A stretch of 17,933 bases of DNA from Caldifarciminota bacterium UBA3079 (GCA_002366635.1 DFBN01000048.1:1-17933); one strand, 5' to 3'. Numbered from the stretch's first letter, positions 7,207-17,111 are shown. The notes: a model not told the origin generated them from the letters alone. Numbers and translations are program-made.

Positions 7207-8972
7207 TTCAGCATTCCCTTCAGCGCTTCAAACTTTCTCAACCTTACAGGGTGACGCAGTTTCTTAAGTGCCTTAGCCTCGATTTGCCGCACCCTCTCGC
7301 GTGTAATATTGAATATCTGTCCGACCTCTTCCAGTGTGCGCGGACAACCGTCTCCTAACCCGAACCGAAGCCGAAGCACTTTCTCCTCCCGTTTGGAAAG
7401 TACCTTAAGCGCACCTTCCAGCTTTTCGCTCAGCAGTGATACGCCTGCATCGTGCGATGGCGAAGCGGTTTTCTCATCGCAGATGAAATCGCCGATGAAA
7501 CTCGACTCGTCGTCGTCAACCGGCTTGTCAAGCGACACGCCAAATTGAGATATCCGGGCCAGTGCTTCGATTTTCTCTTTTGGGGTGGAAAGCCGTTGCG
7601 CCAGCTCAGCGACCGTCGCCTCACGGCCAAACTGCTGCATGAACTTGCGCTGCAATTTCGCCACTTTGTTAATTGCGTCAATAATATGGGCGGGAACCCG
7701 GACGGTTCGCGACTGATCGGCAATCGCCCGTGTTATCGCCTGCTTAATCCACCAGGTTGCGTAAGTAGAGAACTTGAAACCCTTACGATAATTAAACTTC
7801 TCCACGGCCTTTATAAGCCCGACATTACCTTCTTCCAACAGGTCGGCAAACTCCAATCCGCGGTTGACATATCGTTTGGCAATCGAAATCACCAACCTGA
7901 CATTACCTTCAATCATCTTATCCCGGGCCGCAATAATACGATTCTCACACGAAGCCATTCCCTCAAGGTTTTTCCTTGTCTCTACACTACTCCCGCCAAG
8001 AAACTTATAAAGCCTTCGCAGCCCTCGCCGTAGCTCCTTCGCCTCGTCGGTTTTCTCGCGCTCCTCCAGCCGTGCCTGCCGCAGTTGCTCAGAGTAGTCC
8101 AGTGCCCGGTGTGCAACTCCCTTATACCCTCTGATAAAATTGTTAACCAAGTGATGCTGAAGCGAAAGCTTGTTGATCCAGCCGCATACTTTGCGTCGGG
8201 AATCATCCAACTGCTGCTTATCCTTAGGTTTTAATTTCGACCTTCTCCTTTCAAGTTCTTCTATCTTATCCGCTTCCCTGTCGATTTTCCGGACACAGCC
8301 TATGAACTTCTGGCGGTCACGGGAAAGCGCCTTCTGGTCAAAGAGACACTCAAACTCAATACGGGCTATCTGGTCCAACGACTTTGTCCCTTCTTCAACT
8401 GCGCTGCATACCTTGGCTAGTTTCCGCATCATCGCTACCGGCCTGAACAGAAACTCGGCGATGCTGTCATAACCTCCCTCCATCTCCTTAGAAAAGAAAA
8501 TTTCCTCCTCTCGGGTCAGAAGCGATAGCTTTGAAAGCTCCCGGAAGTATGACTTGGTCGGGTCTTCAGTGCGCTGAACAGTCGGCTTCGGCCCTTTACG
8601 AAAAATAACAGGCTTCTTCCCGTGCGATTCGGTTACCTGAATACCGTCTCGGGCCAATTTTGTAACCAGCTCATCCAACTGTTCGGACGACATCAGCACA
8701 TCATCAGGAAGAAGCGCATCAAGCTCCTCATAGGTTACCCGCTTGTCCTGAGCTGCTTTCTCGTAAACCGACTTTAACCATCCTCCCTGTTTCCCCTTGG
8801 CCACGACAGTTATCTTCCTCACCCTCGTCTCTTTTTTCTTTCCCTGTCTGATACTGGTGAGCTTCTTTGCCTTTGTTCCTGTCCTCTCAGAATCTGCCGC
8901 CTTGCCGGCCTTGGAATTAACGGCAGAACCTTTACTGCGTTTGTTAATCTTGGCCTCTTTCTTTGTTTTCAT
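7203..8972 (-). CDS. rpoD: Primary RNA polymerase sigma factor (RpoD, sigma-70)
   Basis: This is the housekeeping sigma factor. Of 589 residues, the first 61 form a very basic tail (22 Lys/Arg, 4 acidic). Region 1.1 (about 64-115) and region 1.2 (about 136-166, [21 protein letters not shown]) follow. A charged non-conserved region (about 170-340) comes before regions 2.1-2.4 (about 345-432), with -10 readers in YATWWIKQ (404-411). Region 3 follows, then region 3.2 near [11 protein letters not shown], and region 4.2 ([20 protein letters not shown], about 546-565) for the -35. The presence of 1.1 and the full 2.4 marks it as the primary sigma. ATG 8972 overlaps the dnaG stop as ATGA, with AAAGGAG nine bases upstream. 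Confidence 0.97.
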   Translation of the reverse strand: MKTKKEAKINKRSKGSAVNSKAGKAADSERTGTKAKKLTSIRQGKKKETRVRKITVVAKGKQGGWLKSVYEKAAQDKRVTYEELDALLPDDVLMSSEQLDELVTKLARDGIQVTESHGKKPVIFRKGPKPTVQRTEDPTKSYFRELSKLSLLTREEEIFFSKEMEGGYDSIAEFLFRPVAMMRKLAKVCSAVEEGTKSLDQIARIEFECLFDQKALSRDRQKFIGCVRKIDREADKIEELERRRSKLKPKDKQQLDDSRRKVCGWINKLSLQHHLVNNFIRGYKGVAHRALDYSEQLRQARLEEREKTDEAKELRRGLRRLYKFLGGSSVETRKNLEGMASCENRIIAARDKMIEGNVRLVISIAKRYVNRGLEFADLLEEGNVGLIKAVEKFNYRKGFKFSTYATWWIKQAITRAIADQSRTVRVPAHIIDAINKVAKLQRKFMQQFGREATVAELAQRLSTPKEKIEALARISQFGVSLDKPVDDDESSFIGDFICDEKTASPSHDAGVSLLSEKLEGALKVLSKREEKVLRLRFGLGDGCPRTLEEVGQIFNITRERVRQIEAKALKKLRHPVRLRKFEALKGMLK

Positions 8973-10633
8973 AGACGGCTACTCCTTTCTTGAGTGGCCT
9001 CTTTCAGAAGCTCACTCCGCTCTCTCAATATCTCAGCTTCCTGTTCCTTGCCATTTTCATGGGCCGCAATGATACGCCGTTGCACCCAGGCCGCGCGCAG
9101 CCGCCGCATCCACATCGTGAACTTGGTTGCGTCGGGTAATGACCCCTCAACAAATGTCCACCCGGCTACCATTTTCCGCATGTTCTCATCTTCTATTTTA
9201 TCCAACAGCAGGGCCGGACCGAAATCCTGCTCATCGCAATACTTCTCCGCAATCCTTGCGACAGCCTGCAGTTTCTCATCGGTCAGCGCATCGGCAATGC
9301 AGAAATCCCGCGCGATACGAGCCAAAGCAGCATCTTGAACTGCGGCTGCCAGGAGTTTCTCCTCCAGACCTCTGGTGCTCCGTGGCTTGAGACGACTGGA
9401 AACCTTTTCTGATGCCTCACGAATCAGCGAACTTTTATCTACCTTGAACCGGTCTGCCAGCCGATTGGCATACAATTCCCTTGTCGTCTCATCATTCACC
9501 AGACGCAACAGAGCAACGAGCTCACGCAATGCTGCACGTTCGTCTGATACGCTTCGGAACTCTCTCCCGGCGAGCACAAATTCGATAACACCCTGCGGAT
9601 GTGAAATAAACTTAAGGAACCCGCTCTTTCCGTCCCTTTTTATGTAATCATCCGGGTCAAGTTCTTCTGGCAGAACCACTACCTGTGGCTCCAACCCGCA
9701 ACTCAGCAGCACTTCAAGCACATGCCTTGCAGCCTTGCGACCTGCGACATCGCCATCAAAGCAAACGAGCACCCGGTGGTTATACCGCCGAATCAATAGG
9801 GCTTGCTTCGATGTAAGCGCAGTCCCTAAAGGAGCCAATGTATTGTTTACACCCCTATCCACCAGGGAAAGAACATCGAAATTGCCTTCCACCAGTAAAG
9901 GTATCTGCTCACGGATATATCCCTTTGCCTGAAACGCACCGTAAAGAATGTTTCCCTTGTGGAAGATTTCAGTATCAGGAGAGTTCAAGTATTTGGGTTC
10001 CCGGTCACCAAGCACTCTGCCCCCGAAACCGATAACCCGGCCTGAAACAGAAAAAATTGGGAACATCAACCGGTCATAGAAATAGTCGGTCAGACCTGTA
10101 TCCCGTTTCACCAGAAGGCCGGCGCGCACCAGCCCATCTTCTGACCACGACTTCTTGCGTGCTTCTCCGCGCAACAGATTACCCGTCGGTGCAAATCCGA
10201 GACGGAACCGCTTCACCGTTTCAGAACGCAATCCTCGTTGTTTCAGATACCGACGGGCAGACTCGGAACTTCTGAGCCGGCGCTCAAAAAACTGAGCTGC
10301 ATTTTCGCACGCCTCATATATTATTCTGTTCCTGCCACTCAGATGCTCTATCACCTTGATACCCAACCGACTGGCGAGAAAGCGCACCGCTTCTGGAAAG
10401 GCCAGCTTCTCCTGGGCCATCACAAATCCGAATGCATTCCCTCCTGCCCCGCAACCGAAGCAATGATAAGTCTGCCGTTCCGGACTCACATAAAAGGAAG
10501 GACTGCGTTCAGGATGAAAAGGGCATAACCCGCGGTAATAGCGTCCGACCTTTTTCAATGGAATATAACTGCCTATAAGTTCAACGATATCGGTCTCCAT
10601 CCTCACACGCTCAATTATTTCCTGCTTAATCAT
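8969..10633 (-). CDS. dnaG: DNA primase DnaG
   Basis: DnaG makes the RNA primers for leading- and lagging-strand DNA synthesis at the fork. The 554 residues contain the N-terminal CHC2 zinc finger (Cys37, His40, Cys58, Cys61) and the RNA-polymerase core (about 110-240, with [10 protein letters not shown] and RVIGFGGR). The TOPRIM metal site has Glu249 in VEGNFD, DGD at 293-295 and DPDDY at 326-330. The C-terminal helical part (about 420-554) is the expected DnaB-helicase contact and is shorter than in E. coli (581 residues total). ATG 10633 overlaps the mutS2 stop by 8 nt, and the stop overlaps the rpoD ATG by 4 nt. Confidence 0.97.
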   Translation of the reverse strand: MIKQEIIERVRMETDIVELIGSYIPLKKVGRYYRGLCPFHPERSPSFYVSPERQTYHCFGCGAGGNAFGFVMAQEKLAFPEAVRFLASRLGIKVIEHLSGRNRIIYEACENAAQFFERRLRSSESARRYLKQRGLRSETVKRFRLGFAPTGNLLRGEARKKSWSEDGLVRAGLLVKRDTGLTDYFYDRLMFPIFSVSGRVIGFGGRVLGDREPKYLNSPDTEIFHKGNILYGAFQAKGYIREQIPLLVEGNFDVLSLVDRGVNNTLAPLGTALTSKQALLIRRYNHRVLVCFDGDVAGRKAARHVLEVLLSCGLEPQVVVLPEELDPDDYIKRDGKSGFLKFISHPQGVIEFVLAGREFRSVSDERAALRELVALLRLVNDETTRELYANRLADRFKVDKSSLIREASEKVSSRLKPRSTRGLEEKLLAAAVQDAALARIARDFCIADALTDEKLQAVARIAEKYCDEQDFGPALLLDKIEDENMRKMVAGWTFVEGSLPDATKFTMWMRRLRAAWVQRRIIAAHENGKEQEAEILRERSELLKEATQERSSRL

Positions 10634-12938
10634 CGCCTGTCCTCAATGTTATCAAAGTTATTCCAGTGCCGCCTTCATAGTTCTCACCGAAACGGAATTC
10701 CTCTACTTGAGGATTGCGGCGCAAACGGTTCCAGAGCATCTTCTGCAAAACGCCGGTTCCCTTGCCATGCAGTATCGAAACCTGCTTGGCACCAAAACAA
10801 CTGGCTTCATCCAGGAAACGGCTGACTGCCAGAGAAGCCTGCTCTCTGGTCATACCCCTGATGCTGAGTCTCGACTCAAACTTGTAATCTTCTGCTACGG
10901 AAATCTCTCCGCCCTGTGTCATCTCCGACTGCACAGGCACCAAATCGTCTGGTTGTAATTGCATCCGGACGCGACCGAATGTCACAGTGACATTATCATG
11001 CTTGACTTCAGCCACTACGCCACGGCGCTGAAACATTCGCGATTCTACCAAATCTCCAACCGCAAGTTGAGGGGCAGCCTGGTTTTTTTCTCTTTCTACG
11101 GCAACCGGTTTCACCTGCTTGAGCCGGTCTTCAATGAACTTCTTGGCCTCGATAACCGTCGCCCGTTCTGCCTGGCTTTCTTTTATCGCTCGAACCAGAT
11201 TCTCAACTTTTCTCCGTGTCTCTTTCAGAAATGTCTCCTGCTCTATTCGCAACCGTTCCTGTTCATCTATTACCCACTGTTCCAGTCTTGCCGAATTTTC
11301 TTCATATTCCAATCTTAACTTCTCGACCCGTTTCTGTTCTTCAGTCGTGGTTTGCCGTAATTTTCGAACCTGTTCCAGCTCTTCGTTCAGCGCCCGCAAC
11401 TTTGCGCTCAAATCCAGCCAATCTGAACCCAGCCTGGACTTGGCCCGCTTAAGCAAATCATCAGGCAGCCCGGCGCTGGCCGCTATCTCAAATGCGCTGG
11501 ATTCACCGGGGAAACCCATCGTCAGGCGATATGTAGGCCGTCCATTCCTGAAACCCATCGCCGCATTGACCATACCGGGCTCGTCTTGCACAAACAGCTT
11601 CAAGGCACCGAAATGGCTTGTAGCAACAGTCTGGATGCCACGGTCACGCAGACTCTCCAGCACTGCAATGGCAAGAACCGTGCCTTCTTCTGGCGCGGTC
11701 GAAGAACCGATTTCATCCAACAGCACCAGACTGTGTTCCCCGGCCCCTTCGAGGATGCCCTTTATCCGCATCATATGCGCGGTAAAAGAAGAAAGGTCCG
11801 AATCAAGCGACTGCTCATCACCGATGTCAGCAAACACCTCGTCAAACAATGGCAGAGCGGTTCCATCATTTACCGGCAGGAATATACCGCAGCCCATCAT
11901 CAGACTGAGAAGTCCGAGCGTCTTTATCGCGACGGTCTTGCCACCGGCATTCGGGCCTGATATCAGCACAACTTGAGCACTATCCGGAAAGCCAAAATCA
12001 AGCGGCACCACACCGGATTTCCTCTGCACAAGCAATGGGTGACGGCCTGCAACAAGTTTGATTCTCCCATCTTCTGCAATTTCGGGCCTGGTGCAATCAA
12101 ACTTCAGGGTAAATCGCCGCTTGGCTACAAGTAGGTCGATTCGGCCGAGGATATCAAGGCTCAATGATAACGCCGCTTCGCTTTGTGCCGCTTTCTCCGA
12201 CAGAAACCGCAGCACCCGCGCCACTTCCTCAACCTCAACACCTCGTAACTCTGCTATCTTATTCTGTTCCCTAACCGTGTCCATCGGCTCTACAAAAAAT
12301 GTATGCCCGCTGTCTGAGCTTTCATGAATCACACCGGGTAACCGGTCACGAAACTCGACTCGAAGCGGAAGCACAAATCGGTTCCGCTTAACCGTTGGTC
12401 GGTCAGTAAACCAACCGGGATTTTCTGTAACCATTTTCTCAAGCCGGGAAACCAGCCGGTTGCGCCGGCGACGCAATTCCTGCCTGGTTTCTTCAAGCCT
12501 CGGAGTTGCAGAATCGCGGACTTCGCCCGTATCACCGAGTGACTCTTCTATATCCTGCTCCAATTCCTCCTGTTCAACCAGCCCGCGTGCCAAAAGCCAC
12601 ACCCGTGGTGCCTGTTTATGACGAAGAGAACAGAACCACCGGCACCTATGTATTCCAGCACAAATCTGTTTTACCCTGAGCAGTTCCTCTCCGGTCAACA
12701 TTGCACCTTTTCTCGCACGCCTCAGCAGAACATGCACATCCGATATTCCAGACAAGTCCGGCTCAACGCCCAAACTCAGAAGTTCTTCCACTCGGTCGAA
12801 TTCTCCTTTGACCCATTCAGAATCAGACCTCGGTGACATACCAAATGCCAGTTCCTTACCCAGCCGGGTCTGGCAGAATCCGGCCAGGATATTCCTGATG
12901 TGCGGAAAATCCAGTACCTCGAAGTTCCGCTTTGGCAA
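10626..12938 (-). CDS. mutS2: MutS2 ATPase/endonuclease family protein
   Basis: MutS2 is a MutS paralogue without the mismatch-recognition domain. Known members suppress homologous recombination or act on branched DNA, and in Bacillus MutS2 also rescues collided ribosomes. The 770 residues show a core/clamp region (1-310) and the ATPase with Walker A GPNAGGKT (328-335) and Walker B LVLLDEIG (404-411). A long charged coiled coil (about 507-610), a small KOW-like barrel (about 625-665) and a C-terminal Smr domain (about 690-765) follow. In Smr, HGKGTG (724-729) is intact but the usual LDxRG reads LSIRG (691-695). The start is TTG 12938, seven bases after AAAGGAG. It sits between rpsU (23 nt gap) and dnaG (8 nt overlap), an unusual place; the neighbours fit either a repair or a ribosome-rescue role. 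Confidence 0.95.
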   Translation of the reverse strand: MPKRNFEVLDFPHIRNILAGFCQTRLGKELAFGMSPRSDSEWVKGEFDRVEELLSLGVEPDLSGISDVHVLLRRARKGAMLTGEELLRVKQICAGIHRCRWFCSLRHKQAPRVWLLARGLVEQEELEQDIEESLGDTGEVRDSATPRLEETRQELRRRRNRLVSRLEKMVTENPGWFTDRPTVKRNRFVLPLRVEFRDRLPGVIHESSDSGHTFFVEPMDTVREQNKIAELRGVEVEEVARVLRFLSEKAAQSEAALSLSLDILGRIDLLVAKRRFTLKFDCTRPEIAEDGRIKLVAGRHPLLVQRKSGVVPLDFGFPDSAQVVLISGPNAGGKTVAIKTLGLLSLMMGCGIFLPVNDGTALPLFDEVFADIGDEQSLDSDLSSFTAHMMRIKGILEGAGEHSLVLLDEIGSSTAPEEGTVLAIAVLESLRDRGIQTVATSHFGALKLFVQDEPGMVNAAMGFRNGRPTYRLTMGFPGESSAFEIAASAGLPDDLLKRAKSRLGSDWLDLSAKLRALNEELEQVRKLRQTTTEEQKRVEKLRLEYEENSARLEQWVIDEQERLRIEQETFLKETRRKVENLVRAIKESQAERATVIEAKKFIEDRLKQVKPVAVEREKNQAAPQLAVGDLVESRMFQRRGVVAEVKHDNVTVTFGRVRMQLQPDDLVPVQSEMTQGGEISVAEDYKFESRLSIRGMTREQASLAVSRFLDEASCFGAKQVSILHGKGTGVLQKMLWNRLRRNPQVEEFRFGENYEGGTGITLITLRTGDD

Positions 12939-12961
12939 TTGGCCGCTCCTTTACTTAAAGG

Positions 12962-13159
12962 CTAACGGTTATACTGTTGACGCCTGCGCCATGCACGGCG
13001 GCGGGCTTCTGCCAGCTTCCGCTTCTTCTTTTCACTCGGCTTCTCATAGAACTCGCGGCGCTTGACATCCCGCAGGATACCCGCCTTTTCGCATATCCTA
13101 CGGAACCGGCGCATGAAACTCTCATAAGATTCACCTTCTTTGACAATAATACCTGCCAT
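12962..13159 (-). CDS. rpsU: 30S ribosomal protein S21
   Basis: This 65-residue very basic protein begins MAGIIVKEGESYESFMRRF and contains REFYEKPSEKKKRK, both characteristic of S21. S21 lies on the 30S platform near the anti-Shine-Dalgarno end of 16S rRNA and affects start-site selection. ATG 13159 is preceded by the near-consensus AAAGGAGGTG about ten bases upstream. In Proteobacteria rpsU heads the rpsU-dnaG-rpoD operon, and in Firmicutes it lies downstream of dnaJ and rsmE. Here both arrangements hold at once. Confidence 0.97.
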   Translation of the reverse strand: MAGIIVKEGESYESFMRRFRRICEKAGILRDVKRREFYEKPSEKKKRKLAEARRRAWRRRQQYNR

Positions 13160-13182
13160 GGTTCAATAACACCTCCTTTCTA

Positions 13183-13197
13183 TATCATATCATGATA
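13183..13197 (-). repeat. Short inverted repeat ahead of rpsU
   Basis: TATCAT (13183-13188) and ATGATA (13192-13197) are perfect inverted arms around a 3-nt loop. The element overlaps the rsmE stop codon and lies just upstream of the rpsU Shine-Dalgarno sequence. The arms are only A/T-rich 6-mers, so the hairpin would be weak. A role in controlling rpsU translation or as an operator is speculation. Confidence 0.3.
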
Positions 13198-13930
13198 GGC
13201 TTTTCGAACCGCCTAACTCTCCCAGCAGTTGCAGGACGAGCGCTACTGCAACAACTCCGGCAGTCTCTGCCCGAAATCGCCTCGGTCCCATTGAGAAACA
13301 ACGGGCACCAGCCGCTACCAGGACATTCACCTCTTCCGGTTCGAAACCGCCCTCAGGCCCGACAACAAGCAAAACAGATTCGGCACCGGGAATGAGCACA
13401 TCTGCCAGTCCGAGATTCTGTTCTTCCTCATAAGCAACCAATGCAAGGTCGTAGCCTCCTATTCGATTTGCTAATTCGTTCAATTCCATCGCATCGCAGA
13501 TTCGTGGCAGCACGGTCCGGGTTGAACATTTCATCGCCCCCACTGCCACTTTGCGCAACCGGTCCAGTCTTTTCTCACTCAGCCCGGCGACCGTTCGCCT
13601 TGTCCTGAGCGGTATCACCTCACTCACCCCGAGCTGAGTAATACCTTCAACAACCCTCCTCAGCCGGTCACCTTTGATAATTCCCGGCGCGATTGTCAAT
13701 CGACAACCGGGCTCGCGTGGCCGAAACCTGCTGGAGAGAATTGCACCGATAACCCTCGCTGGTTCTACACGACGCAATTCCAGCTCGTATTCTGCGCCCA
13801 ATCCGTCGGTTGCATAAATCCGGTCACCAGGCTGATGCCTCAACACCCTTGATATATGATGTGCCTCAGCACCATCAAAGATAACATTACCTGCTACCGG
13901 TCTGGAACCGGCAAGGAAGAAAAGCTCCAC
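13190..13930 (-). CDS. rsmE: 16S rRNA m3U1498 methyltransferase RsmE
   Basis: RsmE methylates N3 of U1498 in 16S rRNA with S-adenosylmethionine and has the SPOUT knotted fold. The 246 residues hold an N-terminal PUA-like RNA-binding region with AHHISRVLR (23-31) and the SPOUT domain. Its cofactor motifs are VVGPEGGFEPEEV (189-201) and SMGPRRFRAETA (213-224), close to the family form. The middle motif, often (E/A)xEQSxR, reads AMKCSTR. The start is GTG 13930, overlapping the dnaJ TAG by one base. In Firmicutes prmA usually lies between dnaJ and rsmE; it is absent here. Confidence 0.95.
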   Translation of the reverse strand: MELFFLAGSRPVAGNVIFDGAEAHHISRVLRHQPGDRIYATDGLGAEYELELRRVEPARVIGAILSSRFRPREPGCRLTIAPGIIKGDRLRRVVEGITQLGVSEVIPLRTRRTVAGLSEKRLDRLRKVAVGAMKCSTRTVLPRICDAMELNELANRIGGYDLALVAYEEEQNLGLADVLIPGAESVLLVVGPEGGFEPEEVNVLVAAGARCFSMGPRRFRAETAGVVAVALVLQLLGELGGSKSLS

Positions 13931-15069
13931 TACTTAGGTCTGTGTGCAGAAGGAACCGGTTCTCTCTGAATCTCTCCGAGCCTTTCCCAGAGCCGCTTTT
14001 CCTCACCTGACAACTTCTTAGGCACATGAATAACTATCCGAACCAGCTCATCGCCCCTGCCCCTGTCGTTCAGATGTTTGATTCCAACCCCGCGCAAGCG
14101 CAACACGGTCCCCGATGCGATACCGGCCGGCAGGTCGATACGCTTCCTGCCGTTGAGTGTCGGAACTTCGATCTCACCGCCCAGCACCGCCCGGCTGATC
14201 GACACCGGCATCTCTACTATAATATCGTCTCCCCTGCGCACAAACAAAGGATGTCCCTTTTCCTCAATCTCGATATGCACATCCCCGTTCCCGGCCGAGG
14301 CATAATGGCCTTCGTCATGCAAAGGGATGTAACTGCCAGCAGAAACCCCGGCCGGTATCCTCACTTTGAGCGTGCGATTGCGCCGGATTCTCCCGGTTCC
14401 TCCGCATTTCTTGCATGCATGCCGCATGCGCCGGCCACTCCCTTTGCAATCAGGGCATGTCGTGACCTGAACAAACTGACCGAAAAAGGAACTGGTCTGC
14501 CGCTTGACCTGACCACGGCCACGGCATGTCGGGCAGACTTCACTGCCTGTTCCTCCCCTACCCCCGCACTCTGGACACTTCTCATGCCGGGAAAATGTCA
14601 CCTCTTTAGTTACACCTTCGGCAATTTCTTCTAAGGACAACCTCATTCGGATACGGATATCCCCACCCCGTTGTGCATGTCGCTGTGCCCGGCCGCCGCC
14701 GAAAAGGAAATCGAAAAGACCGCCCGAACTGCCCGCTCCGCCGAAACCACGCAAAAGGTCGCCGAAAATATCGGTAATATCGTCGCCATGGGTGAAATCA
14801 CGCCTGAAGTTAAACCCGCCCGGGCCAAACTGCTGAGAAACCGCTTCGTATCCGCCCAAGTCATACATCCGTCGTTTGTTCGGGTCAACCAGGACCTCAT
14901 AAGCTTCAGAAACTTCTTTGAACCGCTCCTCGGCCTCGGCCCGGTTGTCTGGATTACGGTCTGGATGGTATTTTTTTGCCAGCTTCCGATAGGCCGATTT
15001 TACCTCTTCAGGCGAAGCACTCTTTGATACACCCAGGACTTCGTAATAGTCCCGCTTGGTTATCGGCAT
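13930..15069 (-). CDS. dnaJ: Chaperone DnaJ (Hsp40)
   Basis: DnaJ delivers clients to DnaK and stimulates its ATPase. The 379 residues contain the J domain (about 6-70) with HPD at 35-37 and a Gly/Phe-rich linker (about 83-125). The zinc region has four CxxCxGxG repeats (Cys165/168, 179/182, 205/208, 219/222), followed by the C-terminal peptide-binding domains. All parts of a class I DnaJ are present. ATG 15069 has no Shine-Dalgarno close upstream. Instead a short frame ends at TGA sharing its A with the dnaJ ATG (TGATG), so dnaJ translation may be coupled to upstream reading. Confidence 0.97.
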   Translation of the reverse strand: MPITKRDYYEVLGVSKSASPEEVKSAYRKLAKKYHPDRNPDNRAEAEERFKEVSEAYEVLVDPNKRRMYDLGGYEAVSQQFGPGGFNFRRDFTHGDDITDIFGDLLRGFGGAGSSGGLFDFLFGGGRAQRHAQRGGDIRIRMRLSLEEIAEGVTKEVTFSRHEKCPECGGRGGTGSEVCPTCRGRGQVKRQTSSFFGQFVQVTTCPDCKGSGRRMRHACKKCGGTGRIRRNRTLKVRIPAGVSAGSYIPLHDEGHYASAGNGDVHIEIEEKGHPLFVRRGDDIIVEMPVSISRAVLGGEIEVPTLNGRKRIDLPAGIASGTVLRLRGVGIKHLNDRGRGDELVRIVIHVPKKLSGEEKRLWERLGEIQREPVPSAHRPK

Positions 15070-15113
15070 CAGTTAACTGCAACACCGGCTATGAACCGGC
15101 TGAGGCTATTCAC
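15069..15113 (-). promoter_or_regulatory. Possible short leader frame coupled to dnaJ
   Basis: In the 81-nt dnaK-dnaJ gap a near-perfect Shine-Dalgarno AGGAGGTG (15118-15111) stands about 40 nt before the dnaJ ATG, too far to serve it directly. From the GTG within it, 14 codons ([14 protein letters not shown]) lead to a TGA overlapping the dnaJ ATG. In the same frame a CTG eight bases after a second Shine-Dalgarno, GGAGGTG (15146-15140), would give a 20-residue version. The exact start is unclear, since the GTG overlaps its own Shine-Dalgarno. Translation of this frame is a hypothesis. Confidence 0.3.
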
Positions 15114-15150
15114 CTCCTCAAAAACATTCAGTTTAATTGCACCTCCGACT

Positions 15151-17067
15151 TCATTTCTTATCTTCCTCATCAATAACTGTATAGTCGGCGTCAACATTCT
15201 TACCCGATTTCTCCTTCTGCTCGCCGGTCTGTTTACCGGCACCAGAACCTGCCGTAGTTCCACCGCCTGTCTGCTTCTCACGGTACATCTCTTCGGCCAT
15301 TTTGTAGCTCACCTTCTGCAACTTCTCAATTGCGGCATCAATACTAGCCTTGTCATCGCCTTTCATCACCGTCCGCAAATTGCTTATCGCTTCTTCAATC
15401 TTTCGCTTCTCGTCGGCAGCTACTTTATCGCCGAACTCCTTAAGTGTCTTTTCCGTCTGATATATAAGAGTATCAGCTCTATTCCGGCTGTCAACGATTT
15501 CACGATGCTTCCGGTCGTCTGCCGCATGTGCCTGGGCCTCGCTTACCTTCCTGTCAATCTCTTCCTTGGACAGGCCGGAAGAGGCTGTAATCCTGATACT
15601 CTGCTCCTTGCCGGTCGCCTTGTCCTTGGCAGTAACATGCAAAATCCCGTCCGCATCAATATCAAAAGTCACTTCGATTTGTGGTATGCCCCTTGGTGCG
15701 AACGGAATCCCACCGAGTTCGAACCTCCCGAGTGTCCGGTTATCCGATGCCATCTGCCGCTCACCCTGGAGAACATGCACGGTAACCGCCGGCTGATTAT
15801 CCTCGGCAGTAGTGAAAATCTGACTCTTTCGCGTAGGGATAGTAGTGTTACGCTCGATGATTCTTGTCATAACACCACCTAGGGTTTCGATTCCCAGGGA
15901 AAGCGGTGTAACATCCAAAAGCACAATATCCTTGACCTCACCTGCCAGGACCGCACCCTGAATTGCAGCACCGGCCGCAACCACCTCATCCGGGTTAATC
16001 CCTTTGTGCAGCTCCTTGCCGAAGAAATCCCGCACTACTTGCTGCACCTTGGGCATTCTCGTCTGACCACCAACAAGAATAATCTCGTTGATGTCCCTGG
16101 GTGTCACCTTGGCATCGGTCAAAGCCTGCTTCACCGGCCCAAGTGTCCTCTGAATCAAATCATCTGTCAAAAGCTCCAGTTTGGACCGTGTCAGGTGCAA
16201 ATCCAGGTGCAAAGGTCCTTTCTTCTCATCGGCGCAGATGAATGGCAGATTGATTGCGGTCTCCATCGAGGTTGAAAGCTCGCACTTTGCCTTCTCTGCC
16301 GCCTCTTTAATCCGCTGGAGTGCAGTCTTGTCACTAGAAAGGTCAATCCCGTTCTCCCGCTTGAATTCCTCTATCACCCAATTCATTACATGCTGGTCGA
16401 AATCATCCCCGCCCAGGTGGGTATCGCCGTTCGTGGACTTAACCTCAAAAACGCCTTCGCCTATTTCCAGAATCGATATATCGAAAGTGCCGCCGCCCAA
16501 ATCATAAACTGCAATCCGCTCTGACTTCTGCTTGCCAAAACCATATGCAAGCGAAGCTGCGGTCGGTTCATTGATAATCCGGAGCACATCCAGACCCGCA
16601 ATCTTGCCTGCGTCCTTGGTGGCTTGGCGCTGCGAATCATTGAAATATGCTGGCACCGTGATAACCGCTTTGGTAACCACTTCACCCAGATATGACTCTG
16701 CGGCCTTTTTCAGATACTGCAGAATCATTGCGGAAATCTCAGGGGGCGAGTACTTCTTGTCACCTATCTCGGCCCTGGCATCACCATTATCTGCTGCCAC
16801 GACCTTGAACGGCATCTTCTTGATTTCCTCACCTATTTCAGAATAGCGCCGACCCATAAACCTCTTGATAGAATATACAGTCGTGCCCGGATTGATTACC
16901 GCCTGCCGCTTAGCGAGTATTCCAACCAGATGCTCCTTGCCCAGAGCGACAACAGAAGGAGTTGTCTTACCGCCCTCTGGATTCGGTATCACCACTGGTT
17001 GGCCCCTTTCCATCACTGCAACACAGGAAAATGTCGTTCCGAGGTCAATGCCGATAACCTTTGCCAT
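15151..17067 (-). CDS. dnaK: Chaperone DnaK (Hsp70)
   Basis: DnaK is the ATP-driven Hsp70 that holds and refolds proteins, with DnaJ and GrpE as partners. The 638 residues show IDLGTTFS (7-14), [10 protein letters not shown] (189-198), VGGQTRMP, the linker region [14 protein letters not shown], the substrate-binding domain and a helical lid. The tail is Gly/Gln/Lys-rich and ends DEEDKK. The stretch after RFMGRR in the first lobe (about 70-105) includes the extra segment found in DnaK of diderm bacteria and absent from most monoderm DnaKs, which supports a diderm host. ATG 17067 follows AAAGGAGG at about seven bases. The gene lies 44 nt after grpE. Confidence 0.98.
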   Translation of the reverse strand: MAKVIGIDLGTTFSCVAVMERGQPVVIPNPEGGKTTPSVVALGKEHLVGILAKRQAVINPGTTVYSIKRFMGRRYSEIGEEIKKMPFKVVAADNGDARAEIGDKKYSPPEISAMILQYLKKAAESYLGEVVTKAVITVPAYFNDSQRQATKDAGKIAGLDVLRIINEPTAASLAYGFGKQKSERIAVYDLGGGTFDISILEIGEGVFEVKSTNGDTHLGGDDFDQHVMNWVIEEFKRENGIDLSSDKTALQRIKEAAEKAKCELSTSMETAINLPFICADEKKGPLHLDLHLTRSKLELLTDDLIQRTLGPVKQALTDAKVTPRDINEIILVGGQTRMPKVQQVVRDFFGKELHKGINPDEVVAAGAAIQGAVLAGEVKDIVLLDVTPLSLGIETLGGVMTRIIERNTTIPTRKSQIFTTAEDNQPAVTVHVLQGERQMASDNRTLGRFELGGIPFAPRGIPQIEVTFDIDADGILHVTAKDKATGKEQSIRITASSGLSKEEIDRKVSEAQAHAADDRKHREIVDSRNRADTLIYQTEKTLKEFGDKVAADEKRKIEEAISNLRTVMKGDDKASIDAAIEKLQKVSYKMAEEMYREKQTGGGTTAGSGAGKQTGEQKEKSGKNVDADYTVIDEEDKK

Positions 17068-17111
17068 TCTAATCCTCCTTTGAAATCATGAAATGCGAAC
17101 TCATAACAATC

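Noticed and set aside
7452..8033. 193-residue plus-strand open frame opposite rpoD
   Set aside because: It lies opposite conserved sigma regions 2 and 3 and has no family resemblance.
11119..11976. 285-residue plus-strand open frame inside mutS2
   Set aside because: It is fully antisense to conserved MutS2 ATPase and coiled-coil sequence, is Ser/Arg-rich with no recognisable domain, and lacks a ribosome-binding site.
14026..14634. 202-residue plus-strand open frame opposite dnaJ
   Set aside because: It mirrors the DnaJ zinc-finger repeats in antisense; no independent support.
15091..15882. 263-residue plus-strand open frame opposite the dnaK 3' end
   Set aside because: It is antisense to conserved DnaK substrate-binding domain; composition looks like an antisense shadow and no motif is recognisable.
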